Source: Tanypteryx hageni (taxonomy: Eukaryota > Arthropoda > Insecta > Odonata > Petaluridae). Taken from it: DNA of 64,000 bases. Both the position numbers and the translations under genes were made by a program. A model generated the notes under the pieces. It searched no databases. It saw nothing but the letters and a program-made list of their open reading frames with translations, and was not told the origin of the DNA. The stretch lies in contig CM054118.1 in NCBI GenBank assembly GCA_028673005.1, positions 4,738,410-4,802,409 of the forward strand, given 5' to 3'. This document shows, piece by piece, positions 23,870 to 35,439 of this stretch (the first letter of the stretch is position 1; each line of letters opens with the position of its first letter).

Positions 23870-24690
23870 CAACTACGAGAAAATAATCAGAGATATTATA
23901 GTGCGTATGCCGTATAGCGATTTAAAACTGAACTATACAAATTAAATTACAGTAATTATTCTCAATGATTTCGATAGAATTAATCTTTGTTGGCCTTAAA
24001 ATGTTTACAGTTAAGAAAAGGCTCCCAAGATAGGACCAAAATAAGGGTTGAGTTCATTCCTCTCTCTCTCTCTCTCTCTATGCTCGCCTTCTTTAACCAT
24101 ATTTAAAAAATAATTCAAGCATGAAATTTGGTAATAATAAATAACGCGTGCTTTTACTTTATATTCACACCGTAACCAAGTGGAATATATTATTTATTAA
24201 GTGCATAAATAATTAAAAATTGGTATTTTGAATGTTTTTATTGTACTTGCGTAGACTCACCTGCGTCACTGTGCAGCAGTGATCCAAGATATGTATTGGC
24301 ATGTAAATTAAAGCAATGTTTTTTTTAGTTTTCACGCATACATTAAATTTTCTTTGGTGGTTTCTTGATAAAATATCGTCAATTTCCATGTGAAGACAGA
24401 GTTTTGGCTAAACACATTAAGCGAACAAAATTTTTCAATTCGATGATGGATTTTACTCGTATTATGTGCGGAGGGGGTAAACACTACTCGGGTGACAACG
24501 TCCACCCCTTGAGTGCTCCGCAGCCGCCGCCACTTAGAGAAAATAGTGCCTTTGCATCCGCGCACTTGCCCAAGGATGACGTTAACTTTAATTAGTCGGT
24601 CTCGCGCGTAATTGCATCATTACTCGAGGAGTGGGTGTCCATTTTTTTCTTCCCTTTTATTATTTAGTGCTTTTTGTCAGTGCTAAAAAG
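23870..24690. other. No gene recognised
   Basis: AT-rich, with a (TC)n run at about 24060-24080. Short frames only. Confidence 0.5.
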
Positions 24691-24696
24691 GAATCT

Positions 24697-25578
24697 TCGT
24701 GATGTCCGTCCGTCCGTCCGTACGCATACATCAGGGAAGAATTAGCTGAACCGATTTTAACCAAATTTGGCACATAAAATATTCACATAAATTAATGACC
24801 AACGTGGCATATGTGGACCGGATCGGCTCTACAGAAGTGGCACAATTACAAAGTTCAAATTTTCGGTATTTATAAATTTGGAAGGAATTGGCTGAACCGA
24901 TTTCAACGAATTTTGTAGGAAGGAGGCGTGTAACATAAAAAAATAAAATCAATATGTTTAATATAGATATAGAAAGCAGGGCTGCCACAATACAAGAAAT
25001 AAAAAACATTCTTTTTACGCATGTTTGTGTTGAAATGTCTGCATCAATGTTAACCAAATTATAATATTTATAATGTACACACATATTGAAAACCATAATA
25101 GCATATTTAAACTGAATCAGCCAAACAGGGGTACCACAATTACATATTAAATTATTCCACTAATTATGGAGTTGGAAGGAATTGGCTGAAGGGATTTCAA
25201 TTAAATAAAGATCAGGGCTACCACAATAAAAAGTAAAATTATATTTTTACACGTATTTCTAGAGAAATGACCTCAAGGATAATCCAATATGGTATATCTA
25301 TATAATATTCATAAAAATAAATAACCAAAATATCATATTTCAACCGGGTCGACTAAACAGGGTTACCACAATATCAAGGTTAGAATTTTCTGTAACTTTG
25401 AATTTCGAAGGTATTGGCTGAACCGATTTCAAAAATATATTTCGTTTGTAGGGTGAGTATAGAATTGCAAAACGAAATGAACATGTTTAAAACGGATCTA
25501 AAAAGCAGGGTTGCCACAATAATAATAATAAGGAAAAATAATTTTCTGATTTCAAAGCAAATTATTACAGAGAGAGAA
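24697..25578 (+). repeat. Dispersed repeat R7, copy 1 (internally repetitive)
   Basis: Starts with (GTCC)n and TACATCAGGGAAGA. It then repeats a unit containing GGCTGAACCGATTTCAAC at about 24738, 24880, 25172 and 25409, with intervening GCAGGG.TGCCACAAT blocks. The segment 44660-45190 matches it in order. No protein. Such GCTGAACCGATTTT..AAATTTGG words are widespread in arthropod repeats (from memory), but I cannot assign a class. Confidence 0.65.
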
Positions 25579-25696
25579 CTGTGTTTTTGTGTTATTTTAC
25601 GTGTGTCGCTTCGACATGCCCGGGGCCTCGCCAACCTGAAGTCGTCTGATTGGTGAGTGCTCACTGGGTTTCCTCATCCCAACACCTTGTTGACAT

Positions 25697-25699
<3 letters not shown>
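25579..25699 (-). repeat. R6 inverted arm, right copy
   Basis: Reverse complement of 18362-18483 with one visible substitution. It follows directly on the R7 repeat and abuts (TA)n at 25700. Confidence 0.8.

Positions 25700-25754
<55 letters not shown>
25700..25754. repeat. (TA)n microsatellite
   Basis: About 55 bp of pure TA next to the R6 arm. Confidence 0.95.
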
Positions 25755-25839
25755 TTTAATTTTTATTGGACCTTTTTTGTTGTTTAAATAGCTTGTTATG
25801 TAATTGAAAAACTATGTTTCTCCAATAGCCATAAAAAGG

Positions 25840-25916
25840 TCGAAAAAACCAGATGCGCACTTCAGCTAGAAAGTAACCGTCATCAGTGTTGATTCACCGA
25901 AGGTGCATTCTAAAAT
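25840..25916 (+). repeat. Dispersed repeat R4, copy 2
   Basis: ACCAGATGCGCACTTCAGC, then AAGTAACCGTCATCAGTG and GATTCACCGAAGGTG. Same series as 5254-5322 and 41908-41960. Confidence 0.5.
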
Positions 25917-26249
25917 TTATGTATCTGTGTCGTACGCTTTTTCTGCTGTTGGAAACCCACTCCTCAATATCTCGAGTCCTTAAGATAGGTGGCGCCAACG
26001 TACTCCGTGTTGAGAAACACATAAAATTCAGATTGCGTATTCCATTGTCGTATATCGACAAAGAAAGCACAATTTTCCTTGTCTCTTAGGCTATTATCGG
26101 TGCACAAATATAACCGACCTATTGTAAGGCGCCGGAGAGTTATAAGAAAAGATAAGTTTAGTTTACGCACACGGAAATAACACTTTTGCTTTGGACTCTT
26201 AAAAAGTCATTACGCCCATCCTTGCCCGTGGTGTACGTACGTAGATATA

Positions 26250-26277
26250 GCGGGCGGTCTGTACTTTGAACACCACT
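26250..26277 (-). mobile_element. hAT-type right end (truncated)
   Basis: Ends GTACTTTGAACACCACTG. Its reverse complement, CAGTGGTGTTCAAAGTAC, has hAT terminal-repeat form. No left partner or CTCTACAC duplicate was seen. Confidence 0.35.
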
Positions 26278-26279
26278 GC

Positions 26280-27200
26280 TCTACACTATAAATTCTATTG
26301 AAATTATTGTCTTTAATACTTAAATTCATACGTAGGCGCAAGTTTCATGTGCGTGTATGTCGCTAGGTTCCTGGACCCGCGAACCAACAGTTTACTTGCA
26401 CTAAATCGCCACGGGCTGATTTACATGCCCTAATCGCCGCGTTTGCGCCCGACTGATTGGTGCGCGAGTTTATCGGTCTCTTGCGACGAGCTGCGTCCCT
26501 TAGCTCGATAATGATGTTTGTCCAAGTCCACTTCCTTATTTTTTCTATGAAATTAAGAGGATAAATTTTAAAATGAAGAATGTCAATAAAATTGCGCATT
26601 TGATAGGTATGTGATAGCGAAAAGAGACTAGATTTATAGGTATTTTATGCATAAAGAAGTATAATTATAATTCTGCTGTGGCATTTGAAATTAATTTTTC
26701 TTACAGGAAAAAATATGCATATTTTTACGTATGATATTGGTACTAATCGCCTCGAAACAATCAATAATAATCTTGAATAAAATGGAAGTCAAATTTTGAG
26801 AAAGTTTAGCTAGTTTTTCTGAAAAAGATCTGGCGGCGAATTTCTTAACAATGTTTCGTATATGCTGCTTAATGCATTCACATCGGATTCGATTTCATTG
26901 ATATCGCAAAGCGCCTTATAACAGCATAAGGAAACTTTCCTTTTACTAGATTCGGTTTTGGAATCCAGCGTGTGATTATTTTGACTGGTCTGTATCAATA
27001 AATACGGATAATAATAAGCGGAATCTAGATTATTACCATCGTTTCCTATTTATATATATAATAATCACTTCAAGGCGATTTTCCATTACTTATTCAGGCT
27101 TCATAATTGTCGACATCGTTTTAAAGCTCAGGGAGATTTGAAATTGCCACTGAAAAGCTGAATGGAAGAGCTAATTAATTTTCACGGACATTGAGGAATC
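26280..27200. other. No gene recognised
   Basis: AT-rich, only short frames. Ends at the hAT target duplication. Confidence 0.5.
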
Positions 27201-27202
27201 AA

Positions 27203-27210
27203 CTAGATAT
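27203..27210 (+). repeat. hAT 8-bp target duplication, left
   Basis: CTAGATAT. The right copy at 29786-29793 is CTAGCTAT (7 of 8 identical). Fits the nTnnnnAn hAT target pattern. Confidence 0.75.
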
Positions 27211-29785
27211 TAGGGTGATCCTTATTTATTGAAATGGGATTTTTTTAGTCTCACCCCCTTAATTGCTTACTTCCAGTAAAAAAATAAGGTATGGGAAATT
27301 TGAGACCGATCGGATAACGGGAACCTGTGCCCCAAGGCCCTTGAATATTTCCTAATCCTCAATTCCCTGTAACCTACATATATCTTTATTATTTGGACTC
27401 ATAAAATTTGAATCTCAAAGTCTGTCAATTGTATACACTTCCAAAAACACAAATACATTGTATGCATATGTTTCTCCAGGTCTCACTCATGGCCATACAT
27501 AGTATTTCGTTCAATGTTTACAATGTATAGTATGAAGAGTCATCTCAAATTTCGGATGATATGGCATTATTTTGTGCAGGCTCTCAGAGTGAATTTCTAC
27601 TGCCACTTGGCAGCACACGTTCCGTGCCTTGTAGAATTTGTATTATCCAACGTAACTATTTTGTGTGCGAACTTTAAATAGGTATTATGGCATCTAAACA
27701 TAAACTTTGGGGAAAAAACTCCAACAAATAAGTAAGTCCCTAAAAGAAAAAGAAAATTAAACTGCTTTTTCGTTTAATTCAGGATTGAATATCTTTTACA
27801 GTGTGTAATATTTCTCTTTTATTTCAGGGGAAACTGTTCAACTGCAATGTTTGAATGGTAGTGACAATGAAGGCGAAGGTAAAACGGGTGATGGCGTGGA
27901 AGAATCTTCAAATTTACAGATGGTCGAAGTTTTACCAGCCCAGGCCCACCGTATTCCGTCAAAAGAGCTGACGTTGAATTCATCACTCCCAAACTTGATG
28001 CGGCACTCGACAGGTGCAAATTAAGTGACTGAGATGCAGTCCATATTATGATTGCAACTGATTAAGCATTGAGCAACAAGGTAGATGATTTAATAATCAA
28101 CCGTTCATCTATTCGTCGCAGTCGTGAGCGTCTGCGTGCAGAACGTGCTGCTCAAATTCGGGTTCTATTTAAAGTGCCTCAATGGGATACAGTTGTCGTA
28201 CATTGGGATGGAAAGATGCTTCCTGCTTTGACTAGAAAAAAATACAATTGACAGACTACCCATAGTTTTAACTGGTAAGGGTATTGAGCATCTCCTAGGG
28301 GTCCCCAAACTATCTGCTGGAACAGAAGAAGATCAGGCAACAGCTGTGTAACAGTTACTCCATGAATGGGGCCTCACAGACTCAGTACAAGCTCTTTGTT
28401 GTGATACAACATCAGCAAATACAGGCCGATTGAGTGGCGCTTGTGTATTACTGGAACTGTTATTATGAAGGGACCTTTTGTATTTACCTTGTAGACATCA
28501 CATTTATGAGATTATTTTAAAGAGTGTTTTTGAGGAAAAGCTCGCGCCCACATCGGGTCCAAGTGTGCCACTTTTCAAACGTTTTCAGCAGGCCTGGACT
28601 GGATTTAACGTTACAAATTACAAACCTGGGATACAAAAATGCGTATGTTCAAACAGTACTACAAGATGTAGTGGAAGAAATTCATTCATTGGAAATGGAT
28701 CGTTTACATGAAAGCCAAAGAAGAGAGGATTACAGAGAGTTCTGGAATTAGCGGTAACCTTTCTCGGTGGTACGCCCCGCCGTGGAATATCTTTTCGTGT
28801 TCCAGAAGCTATACATCATGCTAGATGGATGGCTAAAGCCATTTACTGATTTAAAATTTTCCTTTTTTGTGGTGAGTTCCCCTTACGTGCACAAGAGGAA
28901 AAAGCACTCCGTGATATCTGCATTTTTCTCGTGCGAATGTATATTAAAGCATGGTTTTGTGCCCCTATTGGTGTCGAAGCACCTAACCAAGACCTAAGGT
29001 TTTATCTATGAAAGAATTGATCCTGCCATATCTCGTGCAGCACTGAAAAGGTTTTGTGGTCATTTATGGTACCTGACGCCAGATGCAGCGGCACTGGCAT
29101 ATTTTGATTCAAAGATATTAGTAGATTCTAACGTAAAAGTGGCACATGCTTTCAAATGTCAAAATACCCTTTTTGAAATTAATAAGCGCCTTGTAGATCA
29201 AAAGGATGTGGTTAGTACTATGAGGAAAGAAATCAAAGATTTCATTCCAGATGGAACAAAAATAATGTTTGAGCTCTTTTGTATTCCTTTTGAGTTTATT
29301 CACCTGGAACTTGGGAAGCTAATATAGACTACCAAAAAGGACTGGAAATAGTGAAAAGTTCGAGAGTTGTGAACGACACAGCAGAAAGAGGAGTTAAATT
29401 AATGGAAGATTATAATATTATTATTACGAAAAATGAAGACCAGAAACAATTCCTGTTACAGGTGGAGAATGATTACCAACGTCGATTTCCAGATTGTAAA
29501 AGGGAAACATTATCACAGAAATTGTGAAAATCAATACATTGTTTTGTAAAACATGATTTCTATAAAACATTGCAAGCCTGAAAAATACATTTTTGACAAA
29601 AAAAATAAAATAAAGACATTTTATTTTAAACCAATATTCATGTCATTTTAGAATAAAATGTGAAAAATTCCCAAAAACAAGTGCATTGAGGCACGGGTTA
29701 CTTGTATCCAATCCAGCTGAAATTTAGTGGGTGAGATGGAAATTTAAAAAAAAAATTTCATGCTGTATATATTAGAACCACCCTA
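27211..29785 (+). mobile_element. hAT-superfamily DNA transposon, degenerate autonomous copy
   Basis: A 2,575-bp unit with terminal inverted repeats TAGGGTGATCCTTAT (left) and TAGGGTGGTTCTAAT (right, read inward; 12 of 15 identical). It is bounded by near-identical 8-bp direct repeats of the hAT consensus. It contains one plus-strand transposase gene broken by frameshifts and stops. An 8-bp duplication, short TIRs and a DDE transposase with a C-x2-H motif are the defining hAT features, and all are present. The sequence alone shows it is inactive. Confidence 0.8.
27688..29527 (+). pseudogene. hAT-like transposase, broken by frameshifts
   Basis: Conserved blocks run in order but in several frames. 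They are EFITPKLDAALDRCKLSD (about 27960), DDLIINRSSIRRSRERLR (28074), VVVHWDGKMLPALT (28195; first acidic block), LCCDTTSANTG..SGAC (28393; second acidic block), LPCRHHIYEIILKSVF (28481; C-x2-H), VPLFKRFQQAW, RVPEAIHHARWMAKAIY (28797), LWYLTPDAAALAYFDSKI (29065) and VVNDTAERGVKLMEDYN (29365; region holding the last acidic residue). The stop is near 29527. From memory this is a transposase-like family repeated in many invertebrate genomes, and the spacing suits the hAT fold. A 5' intron ending at TTTATTTCAG (about 27829) is possible. At least five frame changes or stops rule out an intact enzyme. Confidence 0.75.
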
Positions 29786-29793
29786 CTAGCTAT
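29786..29793 (+). repeat. hAT 8-bp target duplication, right
   Basis: CTAGCTAT, partner of 27203-27210. Confidence 0.75.
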
Positions 29794-29794
29794 G

Positions 29795-31040
29795 TGCGAA
29801 AAATATTGCATGAAGGTTTATCGCCAAATACGAAGGAGGAAATAACATGCTTTCTCCACGCTTTGCATACGATCGGAGGGAAAAGACAGCGATGGAAACT
29901 GATTTTGATGAGGGAGACCGATTTCCATTGTTGGCAAATGGAGGAACGTGTCAATGATCTCCGAGGAATTCTGATCTCGAAATCGCGGAAAAGGAAGCTG
30001 GAAAACGCCGAATGCATTAAGCCGACCGAGTGAGGTATTTCCACGAGAGTGGACGGCGACGTTTTCATCGATTTTGAATCAAGAGGAGTCTGCGCTCATC
30101 GGGCATTTATATATCTCTCCGCAAGAAGCGATTCCCTTTTTTTTAAATCTCGAACGATAAGGCCATCCGTATCGATATCGAATGGTTTAATCGGTAAGCA
30201 ACTTTTGCCAATCGGTAGGTAAGTACATGTGGCGGAGTTCAGTATTTGATACATTTATCGCGGTTAATATAAGATCGGTTTCAAGTGCTTTGTGTCGGCA
30301 CATCAATGCTAATCACATTGGAATTAGCTAAATTAAAAAAAAGAAAAACAAGAAGAGTAAATTTCATGTCACTTCATATTTGATTACGCTTTAAATAAAA
30401 AAATAAAGAGAACGATAAGTCGATATGTCCCTATCGATGCCGTTATTTCTTTGAACGCACTCGGATCTCGGTAACTCCAACCTAAAAGGACACTATAAAA
30501 ATATCAAGTCGCTGAAACTTCGTGTTGTAGGTGTTCATTTGAAAGTTTATGGGCGGGAGCGGAGAACATTTATACTTAGTCTAAACAAAAATTTAAATTA
30601 CAGGCGTTAGAATTATCAAGATTTGACATTATTTCGCATTATATTTTAGATATTTAACGATATTATCACGACAGGAAAACATTACTAACGACAAACCAAA
30701 AACAAATTCGTTAAAAAAATACTCGGACATCTTCAGAATAAAAAACGAAACCCAACCATCCATCAGCTTCTGATATATTTTGTCAGTCTTCCTTTTCTTT
30801 TATCAACCTGATTTTCATTAGGAAACCCTTATGAAATTCCGGAGGGGCCATCACCGTTCCTCCCTCCCCTTTCCATCACTCCCCCCATCGTCATTTACGG
30901 GCGTCATTCAAGATGAGTGCTAACGTTTTCATCTCCTCTTCCCTTTCCTATGTCTCGAATAAAGAAACGAAGTAGAAGAAGAAGATAAGATGTTTTATTG
31001 ATGCTCGACAGAACTTATTTCAATTTGAATTCGGTCGACC
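29795..31040. other. No gene recognised
   Basis: Two overlapping frames at 29790-30068 (opposite strands) lack motifs. The rest is AT-rich. Confidence 0.45.
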
Positions 31041-31049
31041 ATGAAGGAA

Positions 31050-32145
31050 CGGAGTGAATGTGAGAGAGATGGGAGAGAAAGGGGAGAGAGGGTGGGAGTG
31101 TGAAAGATTCGGAGGGAGAGGAAAAGGGAGAGAATGCAGATATAGGGAGAGGGAGAGAGAGACGGAGGGAGAGAGATGGAGGGAGAGAGATGTAGGGAGA
31201 GAGATATGGAGGGAGAAAGAGAGAGATAGAGGGAGAGAGATGGAGGGAGAGAGAGATGGAGAGAGAGAGGGGGGAGGTAGAGAGAGAGGGAGGGGGAGAG
31301 AGGGGGAGAGAGAGAGGGAGGGAGAGAGAGGGAGGGAGGGAGAGAGAGAGGGAGGGAGAGAGAAATATGGAGGGAGAGAGAGAGAGATGAAGGGAGAGAG
31401 AGAGATGAAGGGAGAGAGAGAGAGATAGATGAAGGGAGAGAGAGAGAGAGAGATGAAGGGAGAGAGAGAGATGGAGGGAGAGGGTTGGAGAGAGGTATAA
31501 AAGGAGAGAAAAAAGATGAGAAAGGGAGAGAGCAGAGAAAGGGAGGGGAGAGATAGGGAAAGAGAAGGGGAGAGGAGAGAAAAGGGAGGGGAGATATGAA
31601 GGGGAAAGATAGAGGAGAGAATAAGGAAAAAGACAGAAAGGGAAAAAGCTTGAGATAGAAGGAAGGGAATGAGAGAAAGATGGGGAGGGAAGGAGGTAAA
31701 GATGGTAAGAAAAAAGGGAGAGAGAGCAGAGATAGGGGAGAGGAGGAAGAGAAGGAGAAGGGTAGAGGATAGAATAGAGAGAGTTAGAGGAGAAAGGAGT
31801 AGAGAAGAATATATAGAGGAAGACAGAAAGTATTGGAGAAAAAGAGAGGGAGATATGGATGGAGAGCAGAGAGCACGAGGAGAGAGAGAAAAAGAGAGGA
31901 ATGGAGAGAGAAAGAGTGTGAGAGAGAGGAAGGGAATAAAAGGGAGATAGGGAAGGAGAATAGAGACGGGGGAAAGAGAGAGCAGAGAGAGGGAGAGAGA
32001 GAAAAACAGAGAGGGTGTGAGTGAAAAATGGAAGGGGAAGAAAGGTAGAGCGAAAGATGTACATAGAGGAGAAAAGAGGAGGGAGACAGAGAGGGAAAGA
32101 GGCGAGGAAAAGAAAGGAAAATAATGGAGAGGGAGACACTGAAGG
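31050..32145. repeat. 1.1-kb GA-rich microsatellite/low-complexity block
   Basis: Almost pure purine on the plus strand: (GGGAGAGA)n, (GATGGAGG)n and (AGAG)n mixtures, decaying towards the right. The 374-codon minus-strand frame (Ser/Leu/Pro) and the plus-strand Arg/Glu frames are products of composition, not genes. Confidence 0.95.
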
Positions 32146-32149
32146 GGAG

Positions 32150-33785
32150 AATGTGGGACGGTGCTGGAAGTAGAAGGGATATTAACGGAGCCATGTCTAT
32201 GGATACAAATTAAGCTCTCGTCTATTCCGACGCGATGAAAAAGCTTTTAAAAGGCGACGCTATCCCGTCTGCGAGGCGCGTTCTTGTGGGCCCTTTCATT
32301 CTCTCGCTTTTTTATAGCGCACGCATCGGTCATCTGCCTCGCTTGGAGCCACAGACCACAGCGCTTTCTCTCTCTCCCCCTAACACACGCGTGACGTACC
32401 ATCATTCTCCTTCCCTAACTTCAACAATTCAGTCAGCACCCTTTAAACATCGAGAGCAAGCGAATGGGGGTATCGGAAGAAGGGGACACTCGAATCTCGG
32501 TCCGCGGAGGAGTAAGATGGCTCTGCACGCATCACGCGCTCGTTTACTTTGTGCGTCGAAGGCACTGACCGTTCGTAAATAAGTAAATTGCTGTTAGTGA
32601 GGTGAGGAGTTATTTCGACGGCGTCTCCATCGGAAAAGATACATCCATCCGAGGATTCGGAGTAACCAGAGGCTTCGGAGTGAAAATTCCGGAACCTATT
32701 TAGATAAAGCCGCGCATATTTATTCTCGGCGTTTATCGGATTCTTCACCCTGACCGGGTGGTTACATTAATACCTCTTAAGAGTAGGTATTGACGATAGG
32801 TGGGTAACAAACATTTTCTTCCTCGGCAACGATATGAAAATGGATTCATACAACATGCATACAAACTTTTTCGTAAAGAAATCCGCTCCTATTTCTCCAT
32901 GTTAATGTAGTATTTTACCCACACAGAAGATAAATTTTTAATCGTGGATTAAGGTATATTATTTTAAGGACAAATAATTTCACGAAATCTGCTTTGAATA
33001 ATATTCAAGTAAACTCGAAGGCATTACATGGATTATAAAAATGAACTATCTGATAATGTAAAATGTAGACGTTTTTACTCTACAAAAATATTTTTCAGTG
33101 ATCCAAGTATTAAGAAAGAGGAGATTTCATAAGAAAAATTAGACTAAAGATTTCTAAGATATTATATGGTATCATTTTGCTTCCAGTAAGAATGGATTTT
33201 CAAGTTAACATATACCATTCCTTGAAAGCATTGTAGATATTTAATGATATGAATGATACGTTAGATGAAAAATTGAAGTTTGTTACGAGTGGTTAATGGA
33301 TATTGTAATGAAATTCTCAATTATCATATTTCAAGCAATTCTAGTGTTTTTTAAATAACTGGATCGCAGTAAACAATATTTTATTCTTTAATTTCGATGG
33401 CTAAACAAGACTTTTATCAGGAACCACTTATTGCTAAGTTAAACAATAAAATCTTTTGCTTCGCATAGCATCTAACAAAACGCCGAAGAACATTTCAAAT
33501 ACTTTTTTAATTCGCCCGGCCGAAAAGTCTTGTGGTAAAAAAAATTCGAAACTTCGTTGGTTATCGTATTTACAACTACGAATTCCATAAACGGAGAGCA
33601 GTTTTGGCGGTTAGGGAAAAAGTCCACCGGCGCGGTTACATAGGGATTACTAAAGAACCCGAGGCCTCGCCGCATCTGATGAGTCACGACGACCAAATGA
33701 CCGCGGAAGTCTCTTCCATGCGGAAAATACGAAATAAAATAATAGCTCCGAAATGACTCCGGCAGAAGAGGGAGATGACTGATGG
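32150..33785. other. No gene recognised
   Basis: The frames at 32235-32582 and 32748-32443 overlap on opposite strands and carry no motif. The remainder is AT-rich. Confidence 0.45.
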
Positions 33786-33789
33786 AGAA

Positions 33790-33850
33790 TTAATTCACCC
33801 TACAGTCCTTCGAAATGCCCGGGGCGGGATTCGAATCCCGGGCTACTCAT
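33790..33850 (-). repeat. tRNA-derived SINE fragment
   Basis: Minus strand: CCCGGGATTCGAATCCCGCC then CCGGGCATTTCGAAGG. It has a B-box-like core and the same GGGCAT trailer as 23790-23868. Confidence 0.45.
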
Positions 33851-33929
33851 TGTCGGCGGACGGTCACGCCTCTTTGTTCGGTGGCATTCAGACGGCAAAT
33901 CCATCTCCGGGAAGAATTGAGTGAGAGAG

Positions 33930-34625
33930 GGAAGAGGAAGAGAGAGAGAGAGGGATTAATAAAGGGAAGAAGAGAAAGCGAGAGACAGAGGACGGGGTGG
34001 AAAGATGGAATTAAGAGAAAGGGAGAGATAAAAAGAGGAAGGGAGTAAGAGAGATTGAGATGAGCGTGGAAGAAATAACATGAAGGTATGAAGAGGGAGA
34101 AAAGATAAATGTTTTGGATCGCGGGAGTGAAAGTCGAAAAGAACAGGAAGGGGGAGGTGAAGAAAAAGTGGAAAAAAGAATGTGGAAGAAAGAGAAGAGG
34201 GAGAGGAGAAAGTATGAGAGGAAATGAGGCAAGGTTAGTATGAGTGAGATGGAGGGGGGAAGTGGAAGTAGAGATAGTGAGGAAAGGGAGGGAAGAGGGA
34301 GGGATAGATAGATATTTGTTTATTGGGCGGAGGAGAGGGAGGGAGAGAGAGAAGGGAGAGAGAGGAGGGAGGGAGAGGAGGGAGGGAGAGGAGGGAGGGA
34401 GAGGAGGGAGGGAGAGGAGGGAGGGAGAGGAGGGAGGGAAGGAGAGGAGGGAGGGAGGGAAGGAGAGGAGGGAGGGAGAGAAGGGGGGAGAGGAGGGAGA
34501 GAAGGAGGGAGTGAAGGAGGGAGAGGAGGGAAAGGAGGAGGGAGTGAAGGAAGGAGAGGAGGAGGGAGTGAAGGAAGGAGAGGAGGAGGGAGAGGAGGAG
34601 GGAGAGGAGGAGGGAGAGGATAGAT
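33930..34625. repeat. GA-rich tract grading into (GGAGGGA)n array
   Basis: Purine-rich from 33930. It becomes a dense GGAGGGAGAGGAGGGA array from about 34330 to 34620 and ends exactly where a (GATA)n LINE tail begins. Confidence 0.95.
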
Positions 34626-35150
34626 AGATAGATAGATAATCGTCTTTATTCGGGCGAAATTTAGACCATAAGGTCCATTCTTACATTTAACCCTTCATCA
34701 ATATAATAAATACAAGAAAAAGAATAAAATAAGGTATAACAAAATACATTATATAAACATTATGTACCTAAATCATACAAAGTAAAATGATAAAATTGAA
34801 TACAGATTTTTGTTTGTGGGTAAACCTAGGTAAAAACAGACATGTCCTCCCTAGTAAAACCCACGCAGGAAAACACCCACTAAGAAGGGGGGTGTGAAAA
34901 ACCTGCGAAAACCCTAGATAGTGTACATATGGTAATACAAAACTACAACATTAAATAGAAAGGAGTATGTACAGTGGGAGAGTTCGTATATACAGCGTAA
35001 TTATATATCGTCATAAAAAAGTACACGTAAAGGTAATAACGTAATGTAAACAAGAAATATACAAGTATGCAGAATGAGATGAAATATACATGAAATATAT
35101 ACAATGAATGAATATAGAGAATGTTGTTGGGGCATGCATATTATAAGAAA
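34620..35150 (-). repeat. LINE 3' end with (TATC)n tail
   Basis: Read on the minus strand, the segment finishes with GGGTTAAATGTAAGAATGGA, then CGCCCGAATAAAGACGATTA, then (TATC)n. The AATAAA signal followed by a tetranucleotide tail is typical of a non-LTR retrotransposon 3' end. No protein is retained. The last 65 bp recur at 35262-35332. Confidence 0.6.
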
Positions 35151-35152
35151 GC

Positions 35153-35261
35153 AGGAGAGGGGGAGGAGAGAGGAAGGAGAGGAGGAGGGAGAGGAGGAGG
35201 GAGAGGAGGAGGGAGAGGAGGAGGGAGAGGAGGAGGGAGAGGAGGAGGGAGAGGAGGACAG
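35153..35261. repeat. (GGAGGA)n microsatellite
   Basis: Regular GAGGAGGGA units, cut off by (GACA)n at its right end. Confidence 0.95.
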
Positions 35262-35332
35262 ACAGACAGACAGACAAACGACTTTATTAGGGCGAAATTG
35301 AGACTATGAAGTCCCTTCTTACATTTAACCCT
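35262..35332 (-). repeat. About 70-bp LINE 3' tail inside a microsatellite
   Basis: Minus strand: GGGTTAAATGTAAGAAGGGA ... CGCCCTAATAAAGTCG ... (TGTC)n. It is nearly the same as the 3' end at 34627-34690 but is cut to about 70 bp and flanked on both sides by the same (GGAGGA)n array. Confidence 0.65.
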
Positions 35333-35435
35333 GTGGAGGGAGAGGAGGAGGGAGAGGAGGAGGGAGAGGAGGAGGGAGAGGAGGAGGGAGAGGAGGAGGG
35401 AGAGGAGGAGGGAGAGGAGGAGGGAGAGGAGGGAG
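35333..35435. repeat. (GGAGGA)n microsatellite, continued
   Basis: Same unit and phase style as 35153-35261, resuming directly after the LINE tail. Confidence 0.95.
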
Positions 35436-35439
35436 GTGA

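Noticed and set aside
24697..24725. Possible CRISPR-like repeat array (short GTCC repeats)
   Set aside because: Simple microsatellite without spacers, in a eukaryotic sequence.
31015..32139. A 374-codon minus-strand frame
   Set aside because: It is the complement of a GA-rich array; the Ser/Leu/Pro composition follows from the repeat and has no domain.
33790..33850. Possible tRNA gene
   Set aside because: Only a B-box-like segment is present; acceptor and D stems cannot be formed. Called as SINE instead. The same applies to 13.9, 23.8, 53.0 and 62.8 kb.
34244..34627. Glu/Gly/Arg-rich frames in purine arrays
   Set aside because: Direct translation of (GGAGGGA)n; similar frames occur at 35104-35430.
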